Assembly: GCF_003583925.1 (NCBI RefSeq)
Contig: NZ_QYCN01000002.1
Location: 1-39,066 of the forward strand
Direction of reading: 5' to 3'
DNA from: Hymenobacter rubripertinctus
Lineage (GTDB): Bacteria; Bacteroidota; Bacteroidia; Cytophagales; Hymenobacteraceae
DNA: 39,066 nucleotides
Under the pieces are notes generated by a model. That model was given only the letters and a program-made list of their open reading frames with translations. It searched no databases and was not told the DNA's origin. A program made the position numbers and the translations under genes. Of the stretch, positions 7,838-16,347 are shown in pieces (position 1 is the stretch's first letter; each line of letters begins with the position of its first letter).

Positions 7838-8837
7838 AAACCACCGCCTGTTCGTGGGCACCGTGTTCGGGGTGTTTGTGGGGCTCACGCTGCTGATTGC
7901 CGTGCAGCCCGCCGCCCAGATTCAGGCCAACAACGCGCCCTTACCAACCGCCGAGGCCCTGACGGCCGAGCAGCAGGCGGGCCTGCGCGTGTTTATCGGC
8001 GAGGGCTGCGTGGCCTGCCACACCCAGCAGGTGCGCAACATCGACATGGACAAAGCCTGGGGCGGCCGGCCGGGCATTCCGGCCGACTACGCCTGGCGGC
8101 AGCGCCTCGACGTGTGGCGGGCCACCCCGTCTACGCTGGGCTCGGAGCGCACCGGCCCCGACCTGACCGAAGTAGGCGAACGGCAGCCGAGCGACCTCTG
8201 GCACCTGCTGCACCTCTACCAGCCCCGCAGCGTGGTGGCCGCCTCCATCATGCCGGCCTTCCCGTGGCTGTTTGAGGACAGCGTGGCCGGCACCCCGGCG
8301 GGCCTGGCCCTGAACATTCCGGCGGCCTGGCGCGCGCGGGGCAGCCAAGCCACTATTGTGCCCACGCGCCGGGCGCAGCAGTTAGTAGCCTACCTGATGT
8401 CGCTCAAGCAAGCGGAACTGCCCACGGGCAGCGAGCCCGCCTTCCTGGCCTTGTCGCCGCCTAAAGCCGAACCGGCCGCCGCGCTTGGCACGCCCGGCGT
8501 GGCCCTGCTGCCCGACGGAGCAGCCCTCTACACCACCCACTGCCAGGCCTGCCACCAAGCCAACGGCGAAGGCCTGAAAGGTGCCTTTCCGCCCCTGAAA
8601 GGCAGCCCCGTAGTGAACGATAAGGACGCTACGCTGATGGTCAATATCATCCTGCAAGGCTACAACCCCCGCCCCGAATATGGCGTCATGCTGCCCTTTG
8701 CCGACAAGCTGACCGACGCGGAAATAGCGGCCATCGTTAGCCACGAGCGTAGCGCCTGGGGCAATACCGGTGCCCCGGTCACCGCCGATTTCGTGAAGCA
8801 GCTCCGCGCTTTAGTGCAGCCGGTGGCGGCCCTTTAA
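7815..8837 (+). CDS. ccoO: CcoO-type monohaem cytochrome c fused to a second cytochrome c domain
   Basis: A 340-aa membrane-anchored dihaem protein that passes electrons to the ccoN product on the periplasmic side. The ATG at 7815 gives an N-terminal anchor (HRLFVGTVFGVFVGLTLLIAV). The first half is CcoO-like: haem motif C65-VA-C68-H69 in GCVACHTQQVR, then SERTGPDLTEVG, YQPRSVV and the axial methionine in IMPAFPW. The second half is a class I cytochrome c with C243-QA-C246-H247 followed by NGEG and a distal methionine in YGVMLPF. Classical operons encode the diheme CcoP separately; none follows here, so the C-terminal domain may replace it. Translation is probably coupled to ccoN through the overlap. 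The fusion is real in the sequence (no stop or frame change between domains). Confidence 0.85.
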   Translation: MKSWSPYKNHRLFVGTVFGVFVGLTLLIAVQPAAQIQANNAPLPTAEALTAEQQAGLRVFIGEGCVACHTQQVRNIDMDKAWGGRPGIPADYAWRQRLDVWRATPSTLGSERTGPDLTEVGERQPSDLWHLLHLYQPRSVVAASIMPAFPWLFEDSVAGTPAGLALNIPAAWRARGSQATIVPTRRAQQLVAYLMSLKQAELPTGSEPAFLALSPPKAEPAAALGTPGVALLPDGAALYTTHCQACHQANGEGLKGAFPPLKGSPVVNDKDATLMVNIILQGYNPRPEYGVMLPFADKLTDAEIAAIVSHERSAWGNTGAPVTADFVKQLRALVQPVAAL

Positions 8838-8849
8838 ATCCTTCTTACC

Positions 8850-9110
8850 ATGAAAAAGAATCTGCTATTACTACTGGCCGGCCTGCTGCTTACGGTACCG
8901 GCTTTGGCGTGCCCGGTCTGCGAAAAACGCCAGCCCAAAGGCTTTGCCAACGTCACCCACGGCGTGGGGCCGGGGGGCTGGTTCGATTACGCCATGCTCT
9001 ACGGCTCGATTACCATCGTGGTACTGGTGTTTGCGTGTTTCTTCTGGTTTCTGTTGCGCCCCGATAACGCGCGCAACCGCGCCCGCCGCCAGCAGATTTC
9101 CTTCTCCTAA
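8850..9110 (+). CDS. small signal-peptide membrane protein with CPVC motif, oxidase-associated
   Basis: An 86-aa protein: signal peptide (MKKNLLLLLAGLLLTVPALA), then CPVCEKRQPKGF, a short glycine-rich loop (THGVGPGGW), one membrane helix (about 48-68) and a basic cytoplasmic tail (RNRARRQQ). It follows the ccoO-like gene by 12 bases, so it is in the same operon. A CxxC right after the signal cleavage site could bind copper or exchange disulphides in oxidase assembly, or the protein may be a small structural subunit in the role of CcoQ. I recall similar short CPVC membrane proteins next to oxidase genes in Bacteroidota, but have no named family. Confidence 0.7.
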   Translation: MKKNLLLLLAGLLLTVPALACPVCEKRQPKGFANVTHGVGPGGWFDYAMLYGSITIVVLVFACFFWFLLRPDNARNRARRQQISFS

Positions 9111-9202
9111 GCACTCGGGCATAACGTACTTTGCTTTACAAAACGAAAGCTAACAGCTAGTGGCTACAAGCCAACAGCTAAATATTCAACGACTCCCTCG
9201 CC

Positions 9203-9643
9203 ATGCTCACTCCCGCGCTACTGCCTGCCTCCGAGGAACAGCAGGTGCTGCTGTTTCTCGACGACAACCCCGTGCCGTTTGCCCGCTACGCCCCGCCGGT
9301 TAAAATCGACCTTGATACCACCCGGCTTGTAGATGGGCCGCACTCGCTACGGGTGGTGGCCCGCTCCTCCAGCGGCGTGGAGGGCGTGCAGAACATTGCT
9401 TTCATCGTGCGCAACGGCCCGGCCATTACGGTGCTAGGCCTGCAGAACGACGATATTGTGTCGGATGTGGTGCCGCTGACCGTGACGGCTTACGGGAGCG
9501 AGCGAACCGACTCATTCGTGATAAAAGCGTCGGAAACGCCCCAGATTATTCCAGCCTGGGTGTGGGCCACGCTGCTGGCTTTTATTGGCTGGGGGGCCTA
9601 CTACCTCATCACCTCGCTGGTGATGCCGGTGCCCGCCACCTGA
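9203..9643 (+). CDS. Ig-like domain protein with C-terminal membrane anchor, oxidase-associated
   Basis: A 146-aa protein of unknown function. The first 105 residues look like a beta-sandwich (VLLFLDDNPV, DGPHSLRVVARSSSG, VQNIAFIVRNGP). A single helix IIPAWVWATLLAFIGWGAYYLI sits near the end, with about ten residues after it. There is no clear N-terminal signal peptide, so topology is uncertain; a start further in is possible. It lies between the small CPVC protein and the globin gene, so it is likely to be co-transcribed and may be an accessory oxidase subunit. The segment 9147-9180 before it contains short repeats of AGCTAACAGCTA type with no clear role. Confidence 0.6.
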   Translation: MLTPALLPASEEQQVLLFLDDNPVPFARYAPPVKIDLDTTRLVDGPHSLRVVARSSSGVEGVQNIAFIVRNGPAITVLGLQNDDIVSDVVPLTVTAYGSERTDSFVIKASETPQIIPAWVWATLLAFIGWGAYYLITSLVMPVPAT

Positions 9644-9670
9644 CGTTTTCCCCGCAACAACCGCCCTCCA

Positions 9671-10087
9671 ATGCCCACTTCCGCGCGGCCCGACCTGAAT
9701 GACCTGCACGACTCCGCCGATATCCGGCGGCTCATCGACGCATTTTACGCCCGCGTGCAAGCCGACGGGCTACTCGGGCCGGTGTTTGCCAGCCGAATTC
9801 CCGCCGGCCACTGGCCTACTCACCTCGACACCATGACCCGCTTCTGGAGCGCGGCGCTGCTGGGCCAGGATGCTGGCTACCGGGGTAACCCGGGGGCCAA
9901 GCATTTGGCGTTGCCCCTAGAAGCAGCGCATTTCACCCGCTGGCTAACCCTGTTCGGGCAGACCGTCGACGAGCTGTTTGCCGGTGCCCGCGCCACTGAA
10001 ATCAAAGCCCGAGCCCAAAAGATGGGCGACCTATTCCAGGCCAAAATAGCTATGGCCCGCGCCAACGGCGGCCTGGCCATTTTGTAA
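9671..10087 (+). CDS. group III truncated haemoglobin
   Basis: A 138-aa haem protein of the 2-on-2 globin fold, cytoplasmic. Group III features are visible: IRRLIDAFYARVQAD in the A/B helices, HLDTMTRFWSAALLG, YRGNPGAKHLALPL, and the proximal histidine in AAHFTRWLTLFGQTVDELF. Such globins bind oxygen and NO with high affinity and are linked to NO detoxification or microaerobic respiration in other bacteria (Campylobacter Ctb is the best-known relative). It lies 28 bases after the Ig-like gene and 45 before the cupin gene, in one apparent operon with the oxidase, which supports a role in low oxygen or NO stress. Confidence 0.88.
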   Translation: MPTSARPDLNDLHDSADIRRLIDAFYARVQADGLLGPVFASRIPAGHWPTHLDTMTRFWSAALLGQDAGYRGNPGAKHLALPLEAAHFTRWLTLFGQTVDELFAGARATEIKARAQKMGDLFQAKIAMARANGGLAIL

Positions 10088-10132
10088 GCACAACCACCCG
10101 CTAGCCAACCACCACCTTATTTCCCCTTCCCC

Positions 10133-10531
10133 ATGAAAACCAGCTCAACCGATGCCACCCCCCAACGGCCAGAAGGCCCGCGCCTGCTGGATGCCCCGCT
10201 GGTCGTGCTGGACCTGCCCGCCCTGCTCACCCAAATCCGCCAGGAGCCCAGCTGGCAGGAGGGCGACCGGAACTCCATCACGGCCTACAAAACCGATGGT
10301 CTGCGGGTCGTGCTGCTGGCATTACGCGCCGGGGCCGAGCTGAAAACGCATACCGCGCCGGGCGTTATCAGCGTGCAGGTACTGGAAGGCCGCATTGCCT
10401 TCACAGCCGGTGCGCAAGTGGCTGAGCTGGCCCCGGGGCAACTGTTGGCCCTGCACGCGGGCATCCCGCATAGCGTTGTTGCGGTAACGGAAGCGGTGTT
10501 TTTACTGACCCTGGCAGTCAGTAAACCGTAG
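10133..10531 (+). CDS. cupin-domain protein
   Basis: A 132-aa single cupin barrel. The conserved parts are LKTHTAPGVISVQVLEGRIAF (cupin motif 1; one histidine pair member plus glutamate), the turn LAPGQLLALHAG, and IPHSVVAVTEAVFLLTLA (motif 2 histidine). Many cupins of this small type bind a metal, and the substrate cannot be predicted. In other bacteria they follow globin or NO-responsive genes, which fits the position here after the truncated haemoglobin. The first 45 residues (LDAPLVVLDLPALLTQIR) are a helical lead-in seen in related short cupins. Confidence 0.8.
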   Translation: MKTSSTDATPQRPEGPRLLDAPLVVLDLPALLTQIRQEPSWQEGDRNSITAYKTDGLRVVLLALRAGAELKTHTAPGVISVQVLEGRIAFTAGAQVAELAPGQLLALHAGIPHSVVAVTEAVFLLTLAVSKP

Positions 10532-10667
10532 CGGCCGTCGCCACGTTTCTGGACGCCGCGTACGGCTTCCCGGCCGGGGTGTGGCCTGCTGACCGGGTTT
10601 TTTTTGATGCTTTACAACGGGGCTTCTCCACCGGCTAGGCAAGCCGGTTTTATCAAAGCGAGCTGCC

Positions 10668-11114
10668 ATGAGAACCTTCATTTTGCTCCTAACGGCTCTG
10701 CTCTGGGGACCGGTGGCCCATGCCCAGGCCATCCCCGATGCTCAGGTGCCGCCGCTGGCCTTCATGGCGCTGCAACAGCTGCATCCGCAGGCCCAGAATG
10801 TGAAGTGGAAACGCGTCCAGGGCTGGTATCAGGCCAGCTACATGCAAAGCAACGCCCCCCGGTTGGTGAGGTTTGACATCAACGGCGAAGTGCAGGCCAC
10901 CGGCCACGATATAGCCCTGGGCGCGCTGCCGTTACCGGTCCAGCACACCCTGGTCACGTATTACCCCACCCGCACCATTTGCCAGGCGTACGAAGTCGTA
11001 AATACCCACACCGGGGGCCTATCCTACGAAATGGCCACCTGCGAAACCAATTTCAGCCGCACTATTACGCTGACGGGTAACGGCCGGAAACCATCTCGCC
11101 GCCGCCCCCAATAA
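10668..11114 (+). CDS. PepSY-like periplasmic protein (DUF2874 type)
   Basis: A 148-aa exported protein: signal peptide MRTFILLLTALLWGPVAHA, then one or two PepSY-like units. The pattern is ALQQLHPQAQNVKWKRVQGWYQASY, a short strand LVRFDINGEVQ, then LPLPVQHTLVTYYPT and a final strand SYEMATCE. This matches the DUF2874/beta-lactamase-inhibitor-like family common in Bacteroidota, whose job is unknown; proposals include protease inhibition and binding of small ligands. The C-terminal dozen residues are basic (GRKPSRRRPQ). A 136-base gap separates it from the cupin, so it may have its own promoter. It converges with nhaA. Confidence 0.75.
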   Translation: MRTFILLLTALLWGPVAHAQAIPDAQVPPLAFMALQQLHPQAQNVKWKRVQGWYQASYMQSNAPRLVRFDINGEVQATGHDIALGALPLPVQHTLVTYYPTRTICQAYEVVNTHTGGLSYEMATCETNFSRTITLTGNGRKPSRRRPQ

Positions 11115-11146
11115 AGGGGGACAGCAGCCTGGCGGCGGGCTTTATG

Positions 11147-12466
11147 CTACTCCTTTACCGGCGCAGCCAACGTGCTCCGCAGCAGCGCGTAGCCCAGCCC
11201 ACTGGCAACTACCGACGCCACCAGCACCGCCAGCTTAGCCATATCGGTATCGGGCGAGTGGGCACCTAAGGCCAGTAGCGTGACGAAGATGGACATGGTG
11301 AACCCGATGCCGGCCAGCATGCCCACGCCCCACACCTGCCGCCAGCTTACGCCGGGCGGCAACGAGCCCCAGCCCAGGCGCACCGTGAGCCAGCTCAGGG
11401 CCCCTATGCCCAGGGGCTTGCCCACCACCAGCCCTACCAAAATACCCAGGCCCAGCGGCGAAAGCAGCCCCCGCACGGCTGCCGGCGCGATTACCAGGCT
11501 GCTGTTGGCGAAGGCAAACAGGGGAATAACCACGAACGCCACTACCGCGAACAGTTGGCTCTCCAGGCGTTGGGCCGGGGAGCTGCTACGGCGGCCCAGG
11601 TTCTCCATTTGCGCGCTGATGCCATGCGGCTTGGCGTCCTCGCCCTGCGTTTCGTTGCGCAGCCGGCTCAGCTGCTGGTGCAGCCGTTGCAGCATATCGG
11701 GGCGCGGGCGGGCGGCCCGGAACGGAATGGCGGCCGCCAGCAGCACGCCGGCCAGCGTGGTATGGATGCCCGATTCGAGCATGAAGAACGTTAGCAACAC
11801 GCCCAGCGGCAGGTAGGCCCACAGGGTGCTGATGCGCAGGTAATTGAAAACCAGCAGCAGGGTCCAGGTGCCGATAGCCAGACACAAATAGTTCAGGTAC
11901 AGTGTTTTGGTATAGAAACCGGCAATAACGACCATGGCCCCCATATCGTCGACTACGGCTAAGGCCGTGAGAAACACCTTGAGGCCCAAAGGCACGCGCG
12001 GCCCCAGCAATTGCAGTACGGCCAACGCAAAGGCAATGTCGGTAGCCATGGGAATGCCCCAGCCACCGGCTGTGGGCGTGCCGTAGTTGAAGACCGCATA
12101 GAGCAGCGCCGGCACCAGCATACCGCCCAAAGCCCCGGCCAGTGGTAGGGCCGCCTGGTGCAGTGAGGATAATCCGCCGCCCAGCACCTCCCGCTTGATT
12201 TCCAAGCCGACCATTAGAAAAAATAGGGTCATCAGCCCATCATTTATCCAGTCGAGCAGCGAGTGGTCGAGCACTAGGTTGTGCACGGTAATGCGCAGGT
12301 GCTCGTGCCAGATGGCCGGGAAGTAGCGGGCCGGCCCCCAACTGGTGTTGGCCAGCACCAGGGCCAGCACCGCACTGGCCAGCAGCAACAGGCCGCTCGC
12401 CGTCTCTAGGCGGAAGAACCGCGTGAAGGGCCGCACCAGCGAGTGAAAGAGTCGGGCAATGGGCAT
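11147..12466 (-). CDS. nhaA: Na+/H+ antiporter NhaA
   Basis: A 439-aa inner-membrane antiporter that exports Na+ in exchange for H+ and controls cytoplasmic pH and Na+. The hallmarks are all visible: GLEIKREVLGG in an early loop, MATDIAFALAVL (the aspartate of the E. coli D133 position), LTALAVVDDMGAMVVIAGFYT (the D163/D164 pair) and GIGFTMSIFVTLLA near the end. A hydrophilic insert of about 50 residues (ARPRPDMLQRLHQQ to SSSPAQRLE) between the halves is typical of the longer bacterial NhaA proteins. It reads toward the PepSY-like gene and lies 68 bases after the P-type ATPase gene, so the two ion pumps could be co-transcribed in the order ATPase then nhaA. The pairing with a stress-type P-ATPase fits an ion-homeostasis block. 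Confidence 0.95.
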   Translation of the reverse strand: MPIARLFHSLVRPFTRFFRLETASGLLLLASAVLALVLANTSWGPARYFPAIWHEHLRITVHNLVLDHSLLDWINDGLMTLFFLMVGLEIKREVLGGGLSSLHQAALPLAGALGGMLVPALLYAVFNYGTPTAGGWGIPMATDIAFALAVLQLLGPRVPLGLKVFLTALAVVDDMGAMVVIAGFYTKTLYLNYLCLAIGTWTLLLVFNYLRISTLWAYLPLGVLLTFFMLESGIHTTLAGVLLAAAIPFRAARPRPDMLQRLHQQLSRLRNETQGEDAKPHGISAQMENLGRRSSSPAQRLESQLFAVVAFVVIPLFAFANSSLVIAPAAVRGLLSPLGLGILVGLVVGKPLGIGALSWLTVRLGWGSLPPGVSWRQVWGVGMLAGIGFTMSIFVTLLALGAHSPDTDMAKLAVLVASVVASGLGYALLRSTLAAPVKE

Positions 12467-12534
12467 GGGAAGAGAGGAAGGATGGCTGTCAGTTCGTTGG
12501 TACCACGCGCGAGGCTTGGCTAAAAAGGACGAAC

Positions 12535-15165
12535 TCAGGTAGCACGACTGGGTGCTACGGATGCGCTTGACGCCCGCGGTTGTGGCTCCACGGCCACCAT
12601 CCGCCGCCGGATGATAAGCTTCTGGATTTCCACCACCCAGAACACCACGCTGGCCACGGCGGCGGTAATACCCAGCTCGGCCACGGTAAGCGGTTGGGTA
12701 CTGAAGATGGCGTTGCCCAAGGGCACGTAGATGATGAGCACGTGCAGCCCCACCGTCAGGACCACAGCCCCCAGCATGGCCTTGTTGGAGAGCAACCCGA
12801 GGCTGAAAATGGATTCGCGGCCCGAGCGAATAGCCAGCGCCAAGCCCAGCTGACTGAAGCAGAGCACGGTGAACGTCATCGTCTGCCAGTGCGGCAGGCC
12901 CTGCCCGATGGACCAGGCCTGCATGCCCATGGTGAGGCCGCCCACCAGCAGCCCAATACCCAGGATAAACCAGCCCAGTCCGCCCCCGAAAATGGTCTGG
13001 CGTGGGTCGATGGGCGGGCGCTGCATGGTGCTCTTCTCCGCCGGCTCGTAAGCCAGCGCCAGGCCCGGCAGCGCGTCGGTTATCAGGTTAATCCACAGGA
13101 TGTGGATGGCTAACAGCGGCACGGGTAAACCGAAAAGCGGCGCGCAAAACAGGGCGGTTATTTCCCCCATATTGCCTGTCAGAATGTAGCGGATAAACTT
13201 GAGGATGTTGTCGTAGATGCGCCGCCCGTGCCGTACGGCCTCCACGATGGTGGCAAAGTTGTCGTCGAGCAGAATCATGGCCGCGGCCTCCTTGGCCACC
13301 TCGGTGCCGTTGATCCCCATCGCAATGCCGATATCGGCGTTTTTGAGAGCCGGCGCGTCGTTCACCCCGTCGCCCGTCATGGCCACGAACTGGTGGCGGG
13401 CCTGCAAAGCGCGGATGATGCGCAGCTTCTGGGCTGGGTCGACGCGGGCGTACACCCGCACTTTTTCTACCACCGCGGCAAAGGCCGGCTCATCCAGCGC
13501 CGTTAGCTCGGGGCCAGTTAGCACCAGCTCTTCCTGAGAGGAAATAATGCCCAGCTTTTCGGCAATAGCCTTCGCCGTGAGCTTGTGGTCGCCGGTAATC
13601 ATGACGGGAATAATGCCGGCGGTCTGGCACTCGGCCACGGCCTGACGGGCCTCCTCGCGGGGTGGGTCCATCAGGCTGGCAAAGCCGAGGAAAGTGAGGC
13701 CGGTTTCCACGGCGGCGGGGGTGAGGTCGGGGGGCAGCTCGGGCAGTATTTTGGCCCCGTAGGCCAGCACCCGATAGCCCTGGGCGGCTCGCGCATCCAC
13801 GCGCCGCCGCAGGTCGGCCACGCTGGCCTGCTGGCTGTCGGCGAGCTGCCCGAACAGCGAGCCGGCGGCTCCTTTTGTCAATACCAGCACGCCCTGCGGG
13901 GTTTGGTGCAGCGTGCTCATGCACCGGCGCTCCGAATCGAACGGCAGCTCGGCCAGGCGCGGAAACTGCTTTTCGAGCGCGGGGCGGGCGTATTCTTTGC
14001 TAGCCGCGTACCTGGCCAGTGCTACTTCGGTCGATTCGCCCAGCCAGTTGTTCTCGGGGCCGCACGTGGCGTCGGTGTTCAGGGCTAAGGCCGTAAGTAG
14101 GGCGTTGCGGTCGGCGAGCCCGGGCAGCGTTACCACCGGCACTTCGTAGAGGTCGTCCACCGTCATCTGGTTGCGGGTGAGGGTGCCGGTTTTATCGGTG
14201 CAGATGTAGGTAACCGAGCCCAGCGTTTCTACGGCCGGCAGCTTGCGCATCAACGCGTGGCTTTTCATGAGCCGGCCGGCCCCCAGCGCCAGCGAAATGG
14301 TGACCAGCGCCGGCAGGGCCTCGGGCAGCGCCGCAATGGCCAGCGAGATGGATACCAGCAGCAGGTTCTCCCAGGGCTCACCCCGCAGCCAACCCACCCC
14401 AAAAAACAGGGTCGCCAGCCCCAGCACTACCACCGAGAGGTGCTTGCCCAGCGTGCCCAGCCGCTTTTGCAGCGGTGTCACCACTTCGGCCGTCTGAATG
14501 AGGGCGGCAATCTTGCCCAGCTCAGTTTGCATGCCCGTCGCCACCACGTAGGCCGTGGCCCGTCCGTTGGTAACGGAGGTGCCCTTGTAGCCCAGGTTGA
14601 CCCGGTCGCCGAGCGGATAGTCGCCGGGCGGCAGCGTACCGGGTGTTTTCTGCACGTCGCCCGATTCGCCGGTCAGCGACGACTCGTCTACTTTCAGGGC
14701 GTGAGTTTCCACAAAGCGCACATCGGCCGGCAGCACGTTGCCGGCTTCGAGCAGCACCACGTCGCCGGGCACCAGCTCGGCGGCGAGTACCTGCCGCGGT
14801 TGGCCGTCGCGGAGCACCAGGGCGTGGCTGGCGGCCATTTTTTGCAGGGCCTCCATCGCCTTGTCGGCCCGGTACTCCTGCACGAACCCGATGATGCCGT
14901 TGAGCCCCACAATGGCCAGAATGACGTAGGCCGACTTGGCCTCGCCAATGAGCACGGCCACCCCGGCAGCGGCCAGCAACACCAGAATCATCACGTCGGA
15001 CACCTGGTGCAACACCAGCTGCCAGATGGTTTTCTGCCGGGAATCGGCCAGCTGGTTGGGGCCGTGCTCGGCCAGGCGCTGGCCGGCCGTGGTCGCGTCG
15101 AGCCCGGCCGGTGAAGTCGTCAGCGCAGCGGCTACGTCGGCCACCGGGGTTAAGTGACAGTCCAT
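12535..15165 (-). CDS. cation-translocating P-type ATPase (Ca2+/type II)
   Basis: An 876-aa membrane pump. Order: N-terminal cation-ATPase domain ([21 protein letters not shown]), actuator domain with LTGES, M4 with PEALPALV, phosphorylation site D324 in DKTGTLT, nucleotide-binding domain with KGAAGSLF, hinge MVTGDH-like [30 protein letters not shown], and the C-terminal membrane domain. M6 reads [12 protein letters not shown]; the N and D of this motif match Ca2+-binding residues in SERCA/PMR1-type pumps, so calcium is the most likely substrate (manganese cannot be excluded). It acts in the inner membrane and probably exports the ion. The neighbours nhaA, an SDR and a universal stress gene are the set often induced by low oxygen elsewhere (compare ctpF in the Mycobacterium DosR regulon), though no operator was found directly upstream. 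Confidence 0.93.
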   Translation of the reverse strand: MDCHLTPVADVAAALTTSPAGLDATTAGQRLAEHGPNQLADSRQKTIWQLVLHQVSDVMILVLLAAAGVAVLIGEAKSAYVILAIVGLNGIIGFVQEYRADKAMEALQKMAASHALVLRDGQPRQVLAAELVPGDVVLLEAGNVLPADVRFVETHALKVDESSLTGESGDVQKTPGTLPPGDYPLGDRVNLGYKGTSVTNGRATAYVVATGMQTELGKIAALIQTAEVVTPLQKRLGTLGKHLSVVVLGLATLFFGVGWLRGEPWENLLLVSISLAIAALPEALPALVTISLALGAGRLMKSHALMRKLPAVETLGSVTYICTDKTGTLTRNQMTVDDLYEVPVVTLPGLADRNALLTALALNTDATCGPENNWLGESTEVALARYAASKEYARPALEKQFPRLAELPFDSERRCMSTLHQTPQGVLVLTKGAAGSLFGQLADSQQASVADLRRRVDARAAQGYRVLAYGAKILPELPPDLTPAAVETGLTFLGFASLMDPPREEARQAVAECQTAGIIPVMITGDHKLTAKAIAEKLGIISSQEELVLTGPELTALDEPAFAAVVEKVRVYARVDPAQKLRIIRALQARHQFVAMTGDGVNDAPALKNADIGIAMGINGTEVAKEAAAMILLDDNFATIVEAVRHGRRIYDNILKFIRYILTGNMGEITALFCAPLFGLPVPLLAIHILWINLITDALPGLALAYEPAEKSTMQRPPIDPRQTIFGGGLGWFILGIGLLVGGLTMGMQAWSIGQGLPHWQTMTFTVLCFSQLGLALAIRSGRESIFSLGLLSNKAMLGAVVLTVGLHVLIIYVPLGNAIFSTQPLTVAELGITAAVASVVFWVVEIQKLIIRRRMVAVEPQPRASSASVAPSRAT

Positions 15166-15498
15166 TGGTTGGTTAGCTTTTAGCTGATGGCTAGCGACTT
15201 ATGTTGTTCGGAATTAGGAGAGCAGGCGCATAAGCTTGTAGCACGAGGCAGGCGCTTCATGCATCGTTGCTGGTGATGGTTCAACAATGGGCTGAAAGCA
15301 TCGGCCAGCTACTGCGTGTCTTCTTCAGGCTATTTCCGCAGGCTACGATCAAATCGAAGTTGTCAAACACGGCCCCGAAAGCGTGGCTCAGCGAGTAGCC
15401 CGGTTCGCTGCCTTCCTGCACGCAGTCTGGCAGCCCAGTTATCGGCCGACGGCTCCAGTTTCTACGGAGGGCCTAAGGGCCGTGCCAGGGAGAAAGAA
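15166..15498. other. gene-free stretch upstream of the ATPase gene
   Basis: No gene is supported. On the plus strand one frame is open from about 15290 to 15502 without a start codon; it reads [20 protein letters not shown] and may be the remnant of a lost gene, but I recognise no family. On the minus strand this should contain the ATPase promoter; no clear TAnnTTTG box or TGAC-N4-GTCA site was seen. Confidence 0.4.
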
Positions 15499-16251
15499 TT
15501 AACGGGCCAGGTATCCCCCATCAACCGGGTAATATGAACCGGTCACGAACGAAGACTTAGCGGAACTAAGCCAGATAACCAGCTCGGCCACTTCCTCGGC
15601 CCGGCCCAGCCGGCCGATGGGGTGCAGGTCCACCAGCCCCTGCTTGGTTTCGGCCGAAAAAGCCCCTAACAGCGGCGTATCAATATAGGCTGGGCCTACC
15701 GCATTGATGCGGATGCCTTGCGCGGCATACTCCATGGCGGCCGTTTTGGTGAGGCCTACTACGCCATGCTTGGCCGTAACGTAGCCCGCCAGTGTGGGCG
15801 TGCCCACCTGCCCCAGAATAGACGACATATTGATAATCGAACCGCTACCCTGTTTCAGCATTACTTCCAGCTCATATTTGAGGCAGAAGAATACGCTGTT
15901 CAGGTTTACGTTGATAATCTGCTGCCAGCCTTCGAGCGAATAGTCCGCCGTCAGGCTCAGTTCGCCCGTGATGCCCGCGTTGTTGCAGGCCACGTCGAGC
16001 GTGCCAAACGCGGCTACGGTTGCCTGCACCAACTGCTGGCACTGGACCGGGTCGCCCACATCGGCCCGGAAAAACCGGGCCTTTCCCCCGGCAGCCTCAA
16101 TCCGGGCGGCTACCTGCCGGCCCTGGGTTTCGTTGATGTCCGACACCATGACGTTAGCCCCGTATTGCCCATAGAGCAGGGACACGGCCTGGCCAATGCC
16201 GGAGGCACCCCCAGTAATTAGTGCAGTTTTCCCTTGCAAATCGTTGTTCAT
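15499..16251 (-). CDS. SDR-family oxidoreductase
   Basis: A 250-aa classical short-chain dehydrogenase/reductase, cytoplasmic. The Rossmann fold starts with TGGASGIGQAVSLLY (glycine-rich NAD(P) loop), then an aspartate in MVSDINETQG that favours NAD(H), DVGDP, NNAGITGEL, the catalytic serine in NMSSILG and the tyrosine-lysine pair in GYVTAKHG. The end SFVTGSYYPVDGGYLAR is standard. The closest general type is the glucose/3-oxoacyl reductase group (cyclopentanol-dehydrogenase-like), and the substrate cannot be predicted. It is on the same strand as the ATPase and the universal stress gene, separated from the latter by 96 bases, so it may be in their operon. The catalytic residues are intact. 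Confidence 0.9.
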   Translation of the reverse strand: MNNDLQGKTALITGGASGIGQAVSLLYGQYGANVMVSDINETQGRQVAARIEAAGGKARFFRADVGDPVQCQQLVQATVAAFGTLDVACNNAGITGELSLTADYSLEGWQQIINVNLNSVFFCLKYELEVMLKQGSGSIINMSSILGQVGTPTLAGYVTAKHGVVGLTKTAAMEYAAQGIRINAVGPAYIDTPLLGAFSAETKQGLVDLHPIGRLGRAEEVAELVIWLSSAKSSFVTGSYYPVDGGYLAR

Positions 16252-16347
16252 CGGTTTTTCTTGTCGGTAAGGATATTAGTAATCAACTCAGTTGCCCAAC
16301 AGGTATGCGTTCAGCTGGCTACTGATAACAGGGTGTCGCGAGTAGTT

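Noticed and set aside
6047..7888. 613-codon open frame on minus opposite ccoN
   Set aside because: The composition (H, Q, R, G rich) and lack of motifs mark it as a shadow; the plus strand has oxidase ligands in register.
15290..15502. Plus-strand open frame reading [20 protein letters not shown]
   Set aside because: It has no start codon and no known family; it may be a remnant but is not supported as a gene.
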